Shown: positions 34,507 to 45,779 of the stretch, one piece after another
How the letters are laid out: each line of letters opens with the position of its first letter
Position numbering within the stretch: the stretch's first letter is position 1
Source of the DNA: Patiria pectinifera
Taxonomy: Eukaryota > Echinodermata > Asteroidea > Valvatida > Asterinidae
Reading direction: 5' to 3'
Assembly (NCBI GenBank): GCA_029964075.1
Contig: CM057140.1
Span: 6,156,643 to 6,220,642, forward strand
DNA length: 64,000 bases
Position numbers and translations under genes: made by a program
Notes under the pieces: generated by a model
The model's input: the letters and a program-made list of their open reading frames with translations, nothing else
Told to the model about the DNA's origin: nothing
Databases searched by the model: none

Positions 34507-37500
34507 TTAACGGTATTTCTTACTCATGAAGGGTAGTTGTCTTTTCCCCCAGATGAACACGAGGTAGACCACGAGACCTACGGCCATTACTACAAAGGCG
34601 TACAGGTACTCCCAGGTAGGATCGGAAATTAATGGCGCCAAGGTCATAAACACGCAGACGACAGTCGCGATGATAGGTATCAAGATATTCACCTGAAGCA
34701 GGCAAGGACAAACAGAACAAATTAGTAATAAATTCTTAAGAAAAATGTGAGGAATTAAGGCCTCCTTTCTCGCTTTAAACCCTTAGTTAATAGGAATATC
34801 TCCGAGGGATGCCACCGAGTACTTTACGGAATGATGACATGCACACACTAAGCTAAGGATCATTTCCAATGATTGAGTCCAGGAATTAATCTTTTTTTCC
34901 TCATAAGATTCTTATTGAATCAATGTTGGAAACTTGGACTTGCACTAAGGCGTCAGTGGATCTAGTGGATTATAAACTTTCCATTCCTGGAGACTTCAAT
35001 CCACATTTTAATTTACCTGCCAATTTAGTCAACACATAGCAAACCGAAAAAAAAAAACACAATTTCTGAAAATACGTCTAGAAATTAATGTGACAATTTA
35101 AACAATCAGCCCCCAAAGCAATAATATTCCGAGTAATCGTAGCTTGTGTACGGGACCCGAATAAAACTCACTTTATCTAGACAAGGCAATCATTAATCAT
35201 AGCTCAGTTTAGGTCATTACTTGCCCTGAATGGTCTTGGTTTATCCGGGTACTTCCGTCGTAAAATCAGAACGGCCATAAATGTAGCCCCGTCGAAGATG
35301 TAGCTGACGAAGCCAGAGATAATGAGAATCGATTTGAAGTCCCCAAGGAGGATGAAAACAATCGATAGAGTGGCCTAAAAGACAATAAATTTGTAGATGA
35401 AGTATGATTGAAGGTATACGTGGGAAAACGTGTTATTGAAACTTTGTTATTGACATAGTCGGACAGAACACTAATAACATAACACAAGTCAAAATATTAA
35501 AACCCGAGCCAGCTAAAATCGTGATGTTTTGGGGACAAATCCTGCAACAAGCAAATTACACTTCGAGGGGTAAATCAAATTTATTTTGAACAAGATAGGT
35601 TCCAAAAATCGTCAAAAATAGCTACACAAAATGAAACATGACATGTGCGGTTTTTTGAGCTACAAAAACACAGGGTGATCGGCAATACTGATTTAGTTCA
35701 GAGATGATTAAAGTTCATCATGAAGTGAAAAAAAAAACTTACAATATTAAAATTTTAATTTAAAGTGTATTGTATTGCTATCACCTAACTTCCGGGTTTG
35801 ATGAAGTCACAATAATTGAAGTCTATGGTCATCATTGTTCGGACATTATTGTTATTTTGTGCTACGAACATAGTGGCCAGACACAAATTGAAATGATGGG
35901 TAGGAATTTTGATTATCCGTTAAGACGCACTGATGAAGTCACAAACATCTTAACGTTTTGGTCCAGAATTCAAGTTCATACCAGGTTTGGTTATTATCCC
36001 GTGATCAGTTTAAATGAAGTTTGTTTTTGATTTGAGGCTCACGTTTGATTCCTTCTCATGCTTTAATTCACTTTTTGTATAAATGTACAAGTTATGCTCT
36101 CCTGAGGGCGCTGTGGCGTGACTACGTTACACGACAATAAGCCCATCTCTTGTTTCTCATTACTTTAAAAACCTAACAATATCTAATTTCTAATGCGCCT
36201 TTGACCCCCTGGTTACCCCGGAAAGAAAAGGTCTGACGATTTTGTCGTCGGCAATCAAAGATGCGTTATAGTGATTACAAGAAAACCCAAGAGAAGTTGC
36301 CCCCACCCCGAAAAAAAAATAACATGGAAAAGAAGAACGAAAAACCCTAGCATTCTGAAAACTTTGAACGGGTTGCGCCCGATCACCAACAAAATCCCAG
36401 CAATGAAATCAGTGACCAGGTGCCGTGCGTGGTACCCCATCACCCAATCAACATATACTGACCTGCAAGACTATCGCCGGAAGTGGCGTATACCGCTTCA
36501 CATTGATCATTGACAAAACCTTCAACATATGACCTTCTCTTCCGGCTGCAAAGGCTGTCCTATTCAATGTACAAAAAAAATATAAAAACATTGCTCTAAT
36601 TAATAGATATGTTGGGCGATTGGTGGTGGCTGCGCCATCACCTGATCTCGAAGAGCGTTTTCGATTACCCGTTCTCCCACCCCCACCCCGCTTTCTCGTA
36701 ATTTGCACTTGCGGAATACGGCAGGCCACTCGATCGACGACGTACGAATGATGTACGCGGTCATAATAAATACAAACCGTTACATATCGAAAGCCCCTTT
36801 TTAAAGTTGAATTGGGTTTAAAAGGTGACATTGAAGTTGACACTATGTGTGAAATTGCCGCCATTCTTCAGTAGAGTGATACAAAATTTCAGCCATATTT
36901 TGGTGAGGGGGGCGGATTCCGCCCGGCCCCCTTAGGGTTAAGCTTGGCCTCTTGGGATACTTATCCAAGTAACCGGCTCAACGGGTCGGTTAATTGGGCC
37001 AGGCTCGAGTAAGTGCGAGGCGTCATGTGAGAGTTGAACGCAGTGGCGCTTGCACGAGTAAGCGCAGGGGAAGTAATCCAACACGGTAACAGAAATGCAC
37101 TTGCAATGTAAGAAATCCCAACCTTGACTTGCCCTTTTGATAACTGTCCTTCAGAGCGCGCGAAAGAAAGGCGAGCGACTGTGGCGGAGCCATCGGCCGA
37201 TGGCGCCACGATTACCGATTCACGATCACGCCAAACAGATGTATGTATACGAATCCTCATATAGGAAAAACAGTTCCAAAAAATAGAGTTAACAACGCAT
37301 TCCATACCAACTTTGCATCGGCCAATGCCCTATGTCACCATTGGAATACCTTGGGGCAGCAAGGATGCTACCGAGTAGATGACCAAACGTAGAGATGCAC
37401 ACACCCAAGGGAATAACCCAAGCCATAGAGCCAAGGGTTCGCTCGGCAAATGTCTGCGATCAGAAAAACAAGAAAGCGCTATTATTATCACCCAAAAAAT

Positions 37501-40500
37501 GAAATTGGACGCGCCATTCGCATTATAGAATGGAAGCGAACTCTGAATACCACCTGTATGCAGAAAGCTTTTCCCCCGAATGTTTCTTAAACATTCTTAC
37601 TAAATCTACACTCAGAAAATGACAATTTTGGTAAACTTTATGATTAATGACCTTTCTTAAAAAAAGGCAAAGCTACGTGATGTATTCGAATGGGAAGTTT
37701 TTGAGACGTTTGCTGGAAGCAACACAACAGTCCTTTTCAACTGTTTGCGTCGTGTTTAATCTAATTTGCACCTGTGTAAAATGACGAAAATAATAGAAAA
37801 GGACAAGTATGCCTTTTGAGACCAAACGTCTCAAAAGTTTCCCATTGGAATGATGAACTTACCACTGCAACAGCGCTTGAAGCCAGTAGCTCAGTCGGGG
37901 AGAGTGTAGTGAAATATGCGATGTTAGTCAGTAGGTAAATCGTTGCCACAAGAGGTATAGCGATACCGATAGCCAGTAAAATATTCCTGAAATTGTCAAA
38001 TCGGAACAAACACACCCTTTAAAGGGAAACTATTGAGACGCTTGATGGCGGCAAATACAACTTGCTGCGATTTTTCTTTTTCAATACCACATATTCGCTA
38101 CTATATAGAATTATGCCGAAAGGCAGCATACACTACATACTACACTTTACCCTTATACTTATACTCTCTACCATCTCGGTCGAGTCACTGCTGTAGTGTA
38201 GTGGATACTACTACATTTGATCACAAAGCTGATGGTGTGAGTTCTATTTTCATGGGGTTGTTTGTTCTTCTTCTTTACTTCTTTTTTTTCCTCTAAAAAA
38301 GGTTTGTTACTCATTTGGAACATCTTTTTTTTTACCAAATTGTGGTTTGGATGATTCTTTGTCAAGGGAAAATAAAGTCCGAGAACCTGACTTGCAACTC
38401 AGACTGCTTCAGTATACGCCCATAGCGAATTAGTGGTATGGGAAAAAATGTCAACCGGCCTGTTTTCTACATCTAATATTACATGTCTATGGTTTTCTAC
38501 TGTTTACGCCATGTTGAACATGCGCAATATAATTGAATTTCTTTCATTTAATGTAACGCTTTGGTCTTCTGTCCAAACACGAAGTTGAGAAAAGACATAA
38601 GGCCTATTTATTGATCGATGGGTCATTCAATTGATTATATGTCATAGCCCCGCCCTTTACATGGTAAGAAACAAACTGGCTTTGAACTTGTTGAGGTATC
38701 TATACGTGATCCTGAGAGCTTCAACGATTTTGCCCTATTAGCAAACATTATTTTGTGACGAAGATGGCGGCAATTTCATGCCAAATAATTGCAAAATGGC
38801 AACAACAACTATACTATGCATGATTGATGCTGCTGCTATAGCCTGCTGACCATCTGCTGCTGCTGTGTTGCTTAATATTTATAACGCAGCACTTAATACT
38901 CGTGATGATGTTCAAACTAAATTGGCCTTGATGAAGAGAAGATTTTAGTGAGGGGAAACGTTACACCCCTACTATGGCAATGGTCCCAACATTAGTTTAG
39001 TTTGTCCCAAGTAATGTTGGGACAGGCTCACTCATTGTTGGGACTGTCCCAACATCTGTTGGACCACTGTCAAAGGTTGTAACAGAAATATTTTGTATGA
39101 CCAACCTGTTTGGATTTCTCAGCTCCTCGGTGATATTGTTCAGTATTTCCCTTCGAGTAATGACAGAAAAGGGGAAACTTTCAAATTGTTTTCACACCCT
39201 ATTTTCACTGTTACAAAACTATATCTCACTTCTGTAAGCATTTTAGTTTAATGTAATGTACGCGAGTGCTGTTTGTAGTACAACTTCGATTGAAGATAAG
39301 AATTGAAATGAAATGTAACACAACACTGTCTTTGCTCACATAAATTACTTACCGATATAACCCAAGCATTTGACAAATACTCACCACCCGCCATACGCCC
39401 AGAAGCCATAGTAGAATGCTAGCCCATAGCCTAGGAACTGCGTACTGGAACCTTCAAATGACACCGATGGGTCTAAATACTCCGTGTGACCTGAAAACAA
39501 GGTATGTGCTGTTCCGATATATAGAAATCCCCGGCTTCGTAATTCATAAGCTAGCTGAGTTCGGCTGATTCACGATGCAGTGTGCCACAAAGAGTTTAAT
39601 TGCCATGGAGAGTCAATTTTTTAAGTTTTACGGTCGACAAAACATGGCCCATTGGAATGGGTGTTAGTAGACAACTTGAGGTAATTTGTTTCGGATTGGG
39701 GCATAGCGTTCTGCCACCTTACAAACCAAAACATAATTATTGATAAAAAGAAAAGAAAAGGGCAAACAGATACTCAAATTATACGCTTAGAAAAAAACTA
39801 ATTCAAATAGCCCGCGCTGCCAACTTGTCGACAATCTCCAACAATTGTATAATAACTCTCCGTGGCAAACACTAGGTGGCGCACTGCATTGTAAAACGCC
39901 CGAATTGAACTAAGTTAACCTATCAAAACACGGCTAAGTTGATTTGCTTCATTTCCAAAACTCGCTGTGTGTTCAGTTCTGTTCTAAGCAACATAATCAC
40001 TAGTAATTTGAGCTAGCATCCATGAACAAACACATATAATCGACTGATTGATTCCCCAGAAAGTAATTTGTTTCTATGTGAAAGACATACTTTTCGCTGT
40101 ACTTCGTTAACGGGTGCATACCTATGTTCTCCAATACCTATGTTCCCCAACCCTAACCCTAACCCTAACCCTATACCCTAAAGATTTTGGGGAATTGAAC
40201 ATCGGTATGATTTGCGGCACATAGGCATTGGCGAACATCGGGTAGACCCCATCGTGTAACTGGTTTCAAGTTAGGCCCTTTTTAAGTATAAGTACAAATA
40301 CACGTAGTACATTTTGATTGCAGGCTACTACAGGCCCTAAGGTAAATACAGCCATGCAGTTTGTTGGGAAAATGAAGAAACACAACTTTAATCTGAATGT
40401 TAAGTTACCTTGGAATACTTTGACGAGACCAGCGATGATGATAACCATGAGGGCAATGACTTTTGCTCCTGCAAAGACCACAGATAATCCACTGGCTAGT

Positions 40501-43500
40501 CGAACACCCACACAGTTGATGAATGCAATCAACACTACGGCGTTCAAAAAATGTGGAATTTGACCTCAGAATATTGTAGAAATGCACTGTACTCTAAAAT
40601 GCTTGCTAAAACTTACTTGGTGTCTTTGAAGACATGCCTTGCCAGACTGACAATAAAACTTCCTTGAGACGATGTATTAAAGTTGAAAAGTCAAATTCCC
40701 TCTAGCCCTTCTGTTAAGAATTCTTCAAATTCCAATCAGAACATGTACATTTAATGTTACTGTCATTCACAGTTTGTTAACTGTCTAAAAAAATCCTTCA
40801 TTTCACCAACGTGAACTGGCTGACCATGACCACGCATTGAACCTTCCGTCTGCCATTTTGTGTTACCCATTACGCACGCGCAGTACACGATTTTGTTTAA
40901 GGAGTTGCTAGTATTGGTTTCTTCTTCACGTTAAGGCACCAAAATAATAATGGGAATTTTATTCTCTGAACAGTTTTTGAGCTTTAGACAGTCCAGATCC
41001 TATGACTGGCCAACATCCATATGAACTGATTGTGTTGGAAGAATGTGATTATTAGGGAAAACTCAATGGCAGCATGACAGATATGAAATTCCGGGGTAAC
41101 GCTTTGGGGATCCAAGATGGCAGATTAGTTGCTTCAAGGTGCTTATAGGGCACTTAGCTTGTACCAGGCAGTCCAGTTAGTATAGAGGTCATGGATTAAT
41201 GACTCCACCTCATTATCCAATCGGTCTAAGACCATCTTGCTCAATCAAATTCCCAAACATAGCCATCATAACGATACTTACTGACTGTGAGAATAGCAAA
41301 GAGTTGGACCGCTTCTCTAGGAGGAACACAATCACCAGCGATGACGTAATCAGATATATAGGTTCCCAAGGTGATAGCTGTCATGGCAACACTACCTGGC
41401 TTCATAATAACTACCAGAGACCATGCTACCATGAAGCCAGGTAGGTTACCATAGGCATGCAGCACGTATTGGTATTGACCTCCAGCTAGTGGCACCACTG
41501 CACCTAGTTCAGCAAAACACATCCCACCTGAATACAATAAATACAATGATGAAAACTAAAAATGTACATATTTACAACTCATGTTGGAATTTTAGTAAGA
41601 AAATTAGAGACAATAAGCTCCAATTCGCAGGGGTGACTCAATGCGTTTTAAACAACAAAACATATGTTTTCACTGCTTAATAATAATATAAAGGAAGGAG
41701 ATCCCTCTACTGGACAAAGACGATTTCTCCGAGCCCCGGCACCAGTCTAGCAAACCAACGAGTAGTTTAGGGGGACTGTCTGACACACTTTGACCTTTTC
41801 TAAAGAAATATGTAAAGGTCACATAAATATGTAAATATGCAAATATATAGATATAAATATGAATGATGGGGTTATGAAATATGTAAATATGCAAATATAT
41901 AGATATAAATATGAATGATGGGGTTATGAAATTCTGGTCACAGTTTGACCTAATGAAAGGATGAGATGAATAGGGAATAGGTGTGGGTATAAGGGACCGG
42001 GTACAGTTTGACCTATTCTATGGGAAAGATTGCATAAGGTATAGAAAAAATATATATTTTTATGGTACATTTGGATCTTAGCCCGAATATAAGTTTTATA
42101 CGTTAGTCCCTGTGAACGAACAGCTGGTCGGATCTTTAATCCCCCAACAATAGACGGGAGAGGGCGCGTGCCAAGTCAGCGCACTAGTATTGTTACGAAG
42201 TTAATCAGATAGATACAAAAGGTAATTGGATTTCCGAATGCTCGAAAGCAGAAAGCAGTGATAGATGGCAAAAATGAATGTAGCGTTGATCAGACTGAAA
42301 CGAGTACGATTGTCTATTTGAAGAATTATTTTTAAGTCATTTTTATTGGGTTTATGGGTATTGTGCAACGTTGCGTTTTCCAAGTTATAAACAAACACTC
42401 ACCGCACCATACTTGCAGGGTACAAACTGTGTCGGCCATGGGGATATATGATAAATCCACGATCCATAATCCATGCGTCGGTACGGAGACCGGTGGTCAA
42501 TCACCCTTCGATGATCGCACCGATCATGGAGCAAATAACTCCGTCCGTGCACCTATATTCCTCTTGTCAATCGATACAATACCGGTACCAATGGCACTCT
42601 TCTACACTGCCACCAGAATCATCCAAGTAAAAATATATGTCTGTGCGCGGTGATCGTAGAAAAGGGAAGGTTTTGACATCAGCCAGAGCAAATGCTAGTA
42701 CACTTGCACACTACTGTATACATTACGGCCGTCCGATGTGATAGCGCTCAAGTTTTCTTAATCCGTGACGGCTAAATTATCGATTAGGCTCTATAGTCTG
42801 CAGAGGCGCGTACAAGAAGGAATGGATTCAGTGGTTTAAAGCGCATTACAGCCATAACAAAACGTGCGGGCATGTGGTTTTTAAAGGGAACTACAGCCTG
42901 GAAAGTGCATTTTGTAATATTTCGTACTAGAACGACCCCAAAACCAAGCTATAGCCTATCCATAGTTAAAAATTCAATCGTAACGTGGTAAAAACGGTGC
43001 CCCTTTAACGCTGGCTGGACAGGAATGCGCCGAACCCTAGATGTACCTCCGTGCCGGATTTGTTTACAAAATCAAGGATGACTGGGTTTTATCTACGACC
43101 ATTTTACGGGGGTTATTTAGAGGGCGTGCAGTAGGATGAGCAGGGTATAGAGTAGGATGAGCACGGGAAAGAGTAGGATGAGCACTGAATCGAGTAGGAT
43201 GAGCACGGAAAAGAGTAGGATGAGCAGGGAATAGAGTAGGATGAGCACGAAATCGAGTAGGATGAGCACGGAAAAGAGTAGGATGAGCAGGGTATAGGGT
43301 AGGATGAGCACGGAATAAAGTAGGATGAGCAGGGTATAGGGTAGGATGAGCACGGTAAAGAGTAGGATGAGCACGGAATCGAGTAGGATGAGCACGGAAA
43401 AGAGTAGGATGAGCACGGAAAAGAGTAGGATGAGCACGGAATAGAGTAGGATGAGCAGGGTATCGAGTAGGATGAGCACAAAATTAAGAGCGCAAAGGCA

Positions 43501-44916
43501 CGCAGAGAGCATGCGCAGGGGGGAATGTGGAAATGAGCTCAAACAGACAGGTCTCGGCACAATATATATTAAACCAATGCATCCGTTTCTTGTCATTCGT
43601 GAATCAGCCTTTATAACTTCAACATGAATACTCTTTCTGCAGTCAAACCCCATGCTTGTAACCAGTGTGATAAAAGCTTTGGACGGAGATATAATCTCTG
43701 GAGACATACCGAAAACGCTCATGCTGAAGATGAATCTGAAATGAATGGGGTTAACGATGATTCTGAAATTGAGGTTATTCAATCTGATCATCCTGACGTG
43801 GATAAGTCGGGCTCGGAAACGGACTCGGAGGTAGAAGATGACGATGAAGATGAGTCTAGTTCTGAATTAGAAGACAATGCTACTTTCCAAGACTGGTTGG
43901 TAGAGTCCAAAGAAGCGACTCGTGACATGTGGAGCGAAAAACATGAAAAGTACATCAACGAGGGTATGGGTGAAGATCAGGCCAAGGAAAAAGCCGATAG
44001 GAAGACCCTCTGGGCGGTCAAGCAAATCTTTTTTGACAAGTACAGGGATTTTCTGTCAAGCTACCTACATCTGAAAGATAACGATACTCATCAAGATATT
44101 GTAGACAATCTCGAAGAAAAAATATATAAGGGCATTAGCGTACAAAAGGCTCTCGGCAGAATTATGCCTAAACACCAGATGAAATTTGACGGATTGTTCC
44201 ATCCAAATGTACCATACAAATATATTTTTTTTCTATACCTTATGCAATCTTTCCCATAGAATAGGTCAAACTGTACCCGGTCCCTTATACCCACACCTAT
44301 TCCCTATTCATCTCATCCTTTCATTAGGTCAAACTGTGCCCAGAATTTCATAACCCCATTCATTCATATTTATATCTATATATTTGCATATTTACATATT
44401 TATGTGACCTTTACATATTTCTTTAGAAAAGGTCAAAGTGTGTCAGACAGTCCCCCTAAACTACTCCAACGTGTATTTTATTGGTGTCATTATTGGTGCG
44501 AACCATGGTGCAAACGGACATTAATAATTGATGTTAAATTTGAAGTAGAAGCACGAAGCTGCTTCTATAAACTAGAGTTTCTACCAGTTGTATAAAGCTC
44601 CTTATTAGCTAACAATATGGCCGATTCTCAAGAGACATCGAAGTTGAATGCTACCTAACGAAGATATCACAGCGCAGAGGAACCATATCACCAGACTCAT
44701 GCCCACACTGTTGGCTGAAAGGAGAACACCTTTCGGTGAGATGAAGATCCCAGATCCAATCATCATTCCTACGATCAGAAACACCGCTCGGACTAATCCA
44801 ACCTCCCTTTGCAGCTGGACAGTGCTTTCCATGCTTTCAATTTCAACAGAGGAATTCAATGAGTCTGAACTTCCTCCACTTCCGGCCGCTCCTGGACCTT
44901 TCCTCCCATTCCTGGC
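34507..44916 (-). CDS. SLC7 family light-chain amino-acid transporter (LAT/xCT-like)
   Basis: Ten coding exons, minus strand: 44655-44916, 41282-41527, 40409-40534, 39385-39490, 39106-39150, 37863-37986, 37350-37453, 36463-36559, 35225-35374, 34507-34692 (stop TAA). All junction phases agree and give 481 codons, close to the family's about 500. TM1 has the substrate motif IGSGIFISPKGVL. Other family marks are CFAELGAVVP, AFYYGFWAYGGW, NNITEELRNPNR, SPTELLASSAVAV, AAGREGHMLKVLSMINVKRY. Cys in YVIAGDCVPP sits where light chains make a disulfide with the SLC3 heavy chain. It should exchange amino acids at the plasma membrane; substrate (cystine/glutamate, neutral or basic) cannot be told. An ATG with good context lies at residue 29 of the first exon, but an upstream exon is possible. 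The intron after exon 35225-35374 has a GC donor. Confidence 0.93.
40151..40182. repeat. Interstitial telomere-type repeat (CCCTAA)n
   Basis: About four CCCTAA units plus degenerate ones inside an SLC7 intron. The flanks have weak inverted symmetry (CCTATGTTCCCCAA on the left, TTGGGGAATTGAACATCGG on the right), so the repeat seems to be the centre of a small palindromic element. Confidence 0.75.
41761..42076. repeat. Left terminal inverted repeat
   Basis: Inverted match to 44201-44465. Carries a 51-bp tandem duplication (the TATGCAAATATATAGATATA block appears twice) absent from the right copy. Confidence 0.88.
43130..43485. repeat. 21-bp minisatellite inside the mini-Polinton
   Basis: About 17 copies of a 21-bp unit AGTAGGATGAGCACGGAAAAG with variation at the last seven positions. 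Because 21 is divisible by three all frames stay open, giving a spurious minus-strand CSSYSIP-repeat ORF. Ends about 140 bp before the C2H2 start codon. Confidence 0.92.
43624..44259 (+). CDS. C2H2 zinc-finger protein of the mini-Polinton
   Basis: An intact 211-codon ORF. One zinc finger near the N terminus: C12-x2-C15-x12-H28-x4-H33 (PHACNQCDKSFGRRYNLWRH). Residues 36-80 are strongly acidic (DDDEDESSSELED). The rest is charged and helical-looking (WLVESKEATRDMW, EGMGEDQAKEKADRKT, DTHQDIVDNLEEKI, QKALGRIMPKHQMKFDGLF). This finger + acidic + helical layout occurs in multicopy zinc-finger proteins of aquatic invertebrates; a link to Polintons is my inference. It could be a DNA-binding factor or capsid-associated protein of the parent element. 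The C terminus runs into the right TIR. It remains open although the element lost its core genes. Confidence 0.8.
   Translation: MNTLSAVKPHACNQCDKSFGRRYNLWRHTENAHAEDESEMNGVNDDSEIEVIQSDHPDVDKSGSETDSEVEDDDEDESSSELEDNATFQDWLVESKEATRDMWSEKHEKYINEGMGEDQAKEKADRKTLWAVKQIFFDKYRDFLSSYLHLKDNDTHQDIVDNLEEKIYKGISVQKALGRIMPKHQMKFDGLFHPNVPYKYIFFLYLMQSFP
44201..44465. repeat. Right terminal inverted repeat
   Basis: Inverted match to the left end. The last about 19 codons and the stop of the C2H2 ORF lie inside this repeat, so the protein's C terminus is TIR-encoded. Confidence 0.88.
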
Positions 44917-45779
44917 CTGCAGAAAATATACAGCAAACTAAACGTTTAGTTTAAATGCATTTGATTAAACTTTACCCAGAACAAACACCAGATGAGCACA
45001 TTCTTCTGATTCAGGTGCTCATCGATATATGTGTTAGACTACATGTTAATATTTTTATGTTACCAACATGAACGGTGCGTGGTGTTCAAAAATGTCATTA
45101 CAGAACTTTTGGGGCAATTAGCGCCTCTGGGCTCTTATCTGAGATAAAATAGGTATCCGTTACACTGGGTGGAGCCCAGGACTAACCGACATTATTGCCA
45201 CTTCACTGCATCTATCAATCTGTGAGGAGTGGTTATTATTACTTACGCAACACACAATACGCCGCACACAGACCCTTTACACCCCCATGGTCAGCATTAT
45301 GCCCGTGTAGAGTAATTATTAAGATGTTTATCTCAACTTGAAGGTTCAACAGCATGCTAGCTCTGCACTCTGCGTTATATACTTCGTACACAACAGACGA
45401 CTGGGATTTGATGTATCATTGTCACGTTAGGTGTACAATTTCCTTACAACAAATTGATAAAACAAAATTGATAAGAAACACTAAAAAAAACTGCAAATCT
45501 ATGTCTGTTTACAACAGAACATAGGGCTTTTCCGCATTATGCTTTTTTTTTTAAATCAATAACACGTCCCAGACTATTCATGTACAACGTTTGAAAGTAT
45601 ACGGTACAAGAATTTTTTAGTTTATCATGTAGCGTCTGTGGGATATATTATCCTAAAAAAAATGAATCCATATTAAACCAAACGTTTCGGACTAGCTTTG
45701 TACGCAATTTTGACCCATTCGGACTGATGGTTTTTTTCAATATGAGACTTTTAAAAATGCATCTTTATGATAACGCCAC
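44917..45779. other. Upstream of the first recognised SLC7 exon
   Basis: Should contain an intron, 5' UTR exon or promoter of the SLC7 gene. A pyrimidine tract and CTGCAG directly before 44916 look like an acceptor. No further coding exon seen. Confidence 0.4.

Larger units (their letters stand above)
41761..44465. mobile_element. Miniature Polinton/Maverick-like element with long TIRs
   Basis: The left end, AGTAGTTTAGGGGGACTGTC, is repeated inverted at the right end. The TIRs are about 316 bp (41761-42076) and 265 bp (44201-44465) and nearly identical; the left one is longer because of an internal 51-bp tandem duplication. The element is flanked by CCAACG on both sides (41755-41760, 44466-44471), a 6-bp target duplication. 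Long TIRs, a 5'-AG end and 6-bp duplications are Polinton marks, but at 2705 bp it lacks polymerase B, integrase and capsid genes. It carries a C2H2 ORF and a 21-bp minisatellite and lies in the first visible SLC7 intron. Similar TIRs confirm a recent insertion. Confidence 0.85.

Noticed and set aside
36900..37080. tRNA-like hairpins near CTTGGGATACTTATCCAAG and AACCGGCTCAACGGGTCGGTT
   Set aside because: Arms do not form a cloverleaf and no TPsiC box sequence is present.
36961..37305. Minus-strand ORF of 114 codons
   Set aside because: It lies between two validated SLC7 exons, has no family match and no splice support.
43130..43485. CRISPR-like array
   Set aside because: Units are contiguous 21-mers without unique spacers, in a eukaryotic element.
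43113..43791. Minus-strand ORFs with CSSYSIP or LILLDSV repeats
   Set aside because: They are translations of the 21-bp minisatellite, whose period is a multiple of three, so frames stay open by chance.
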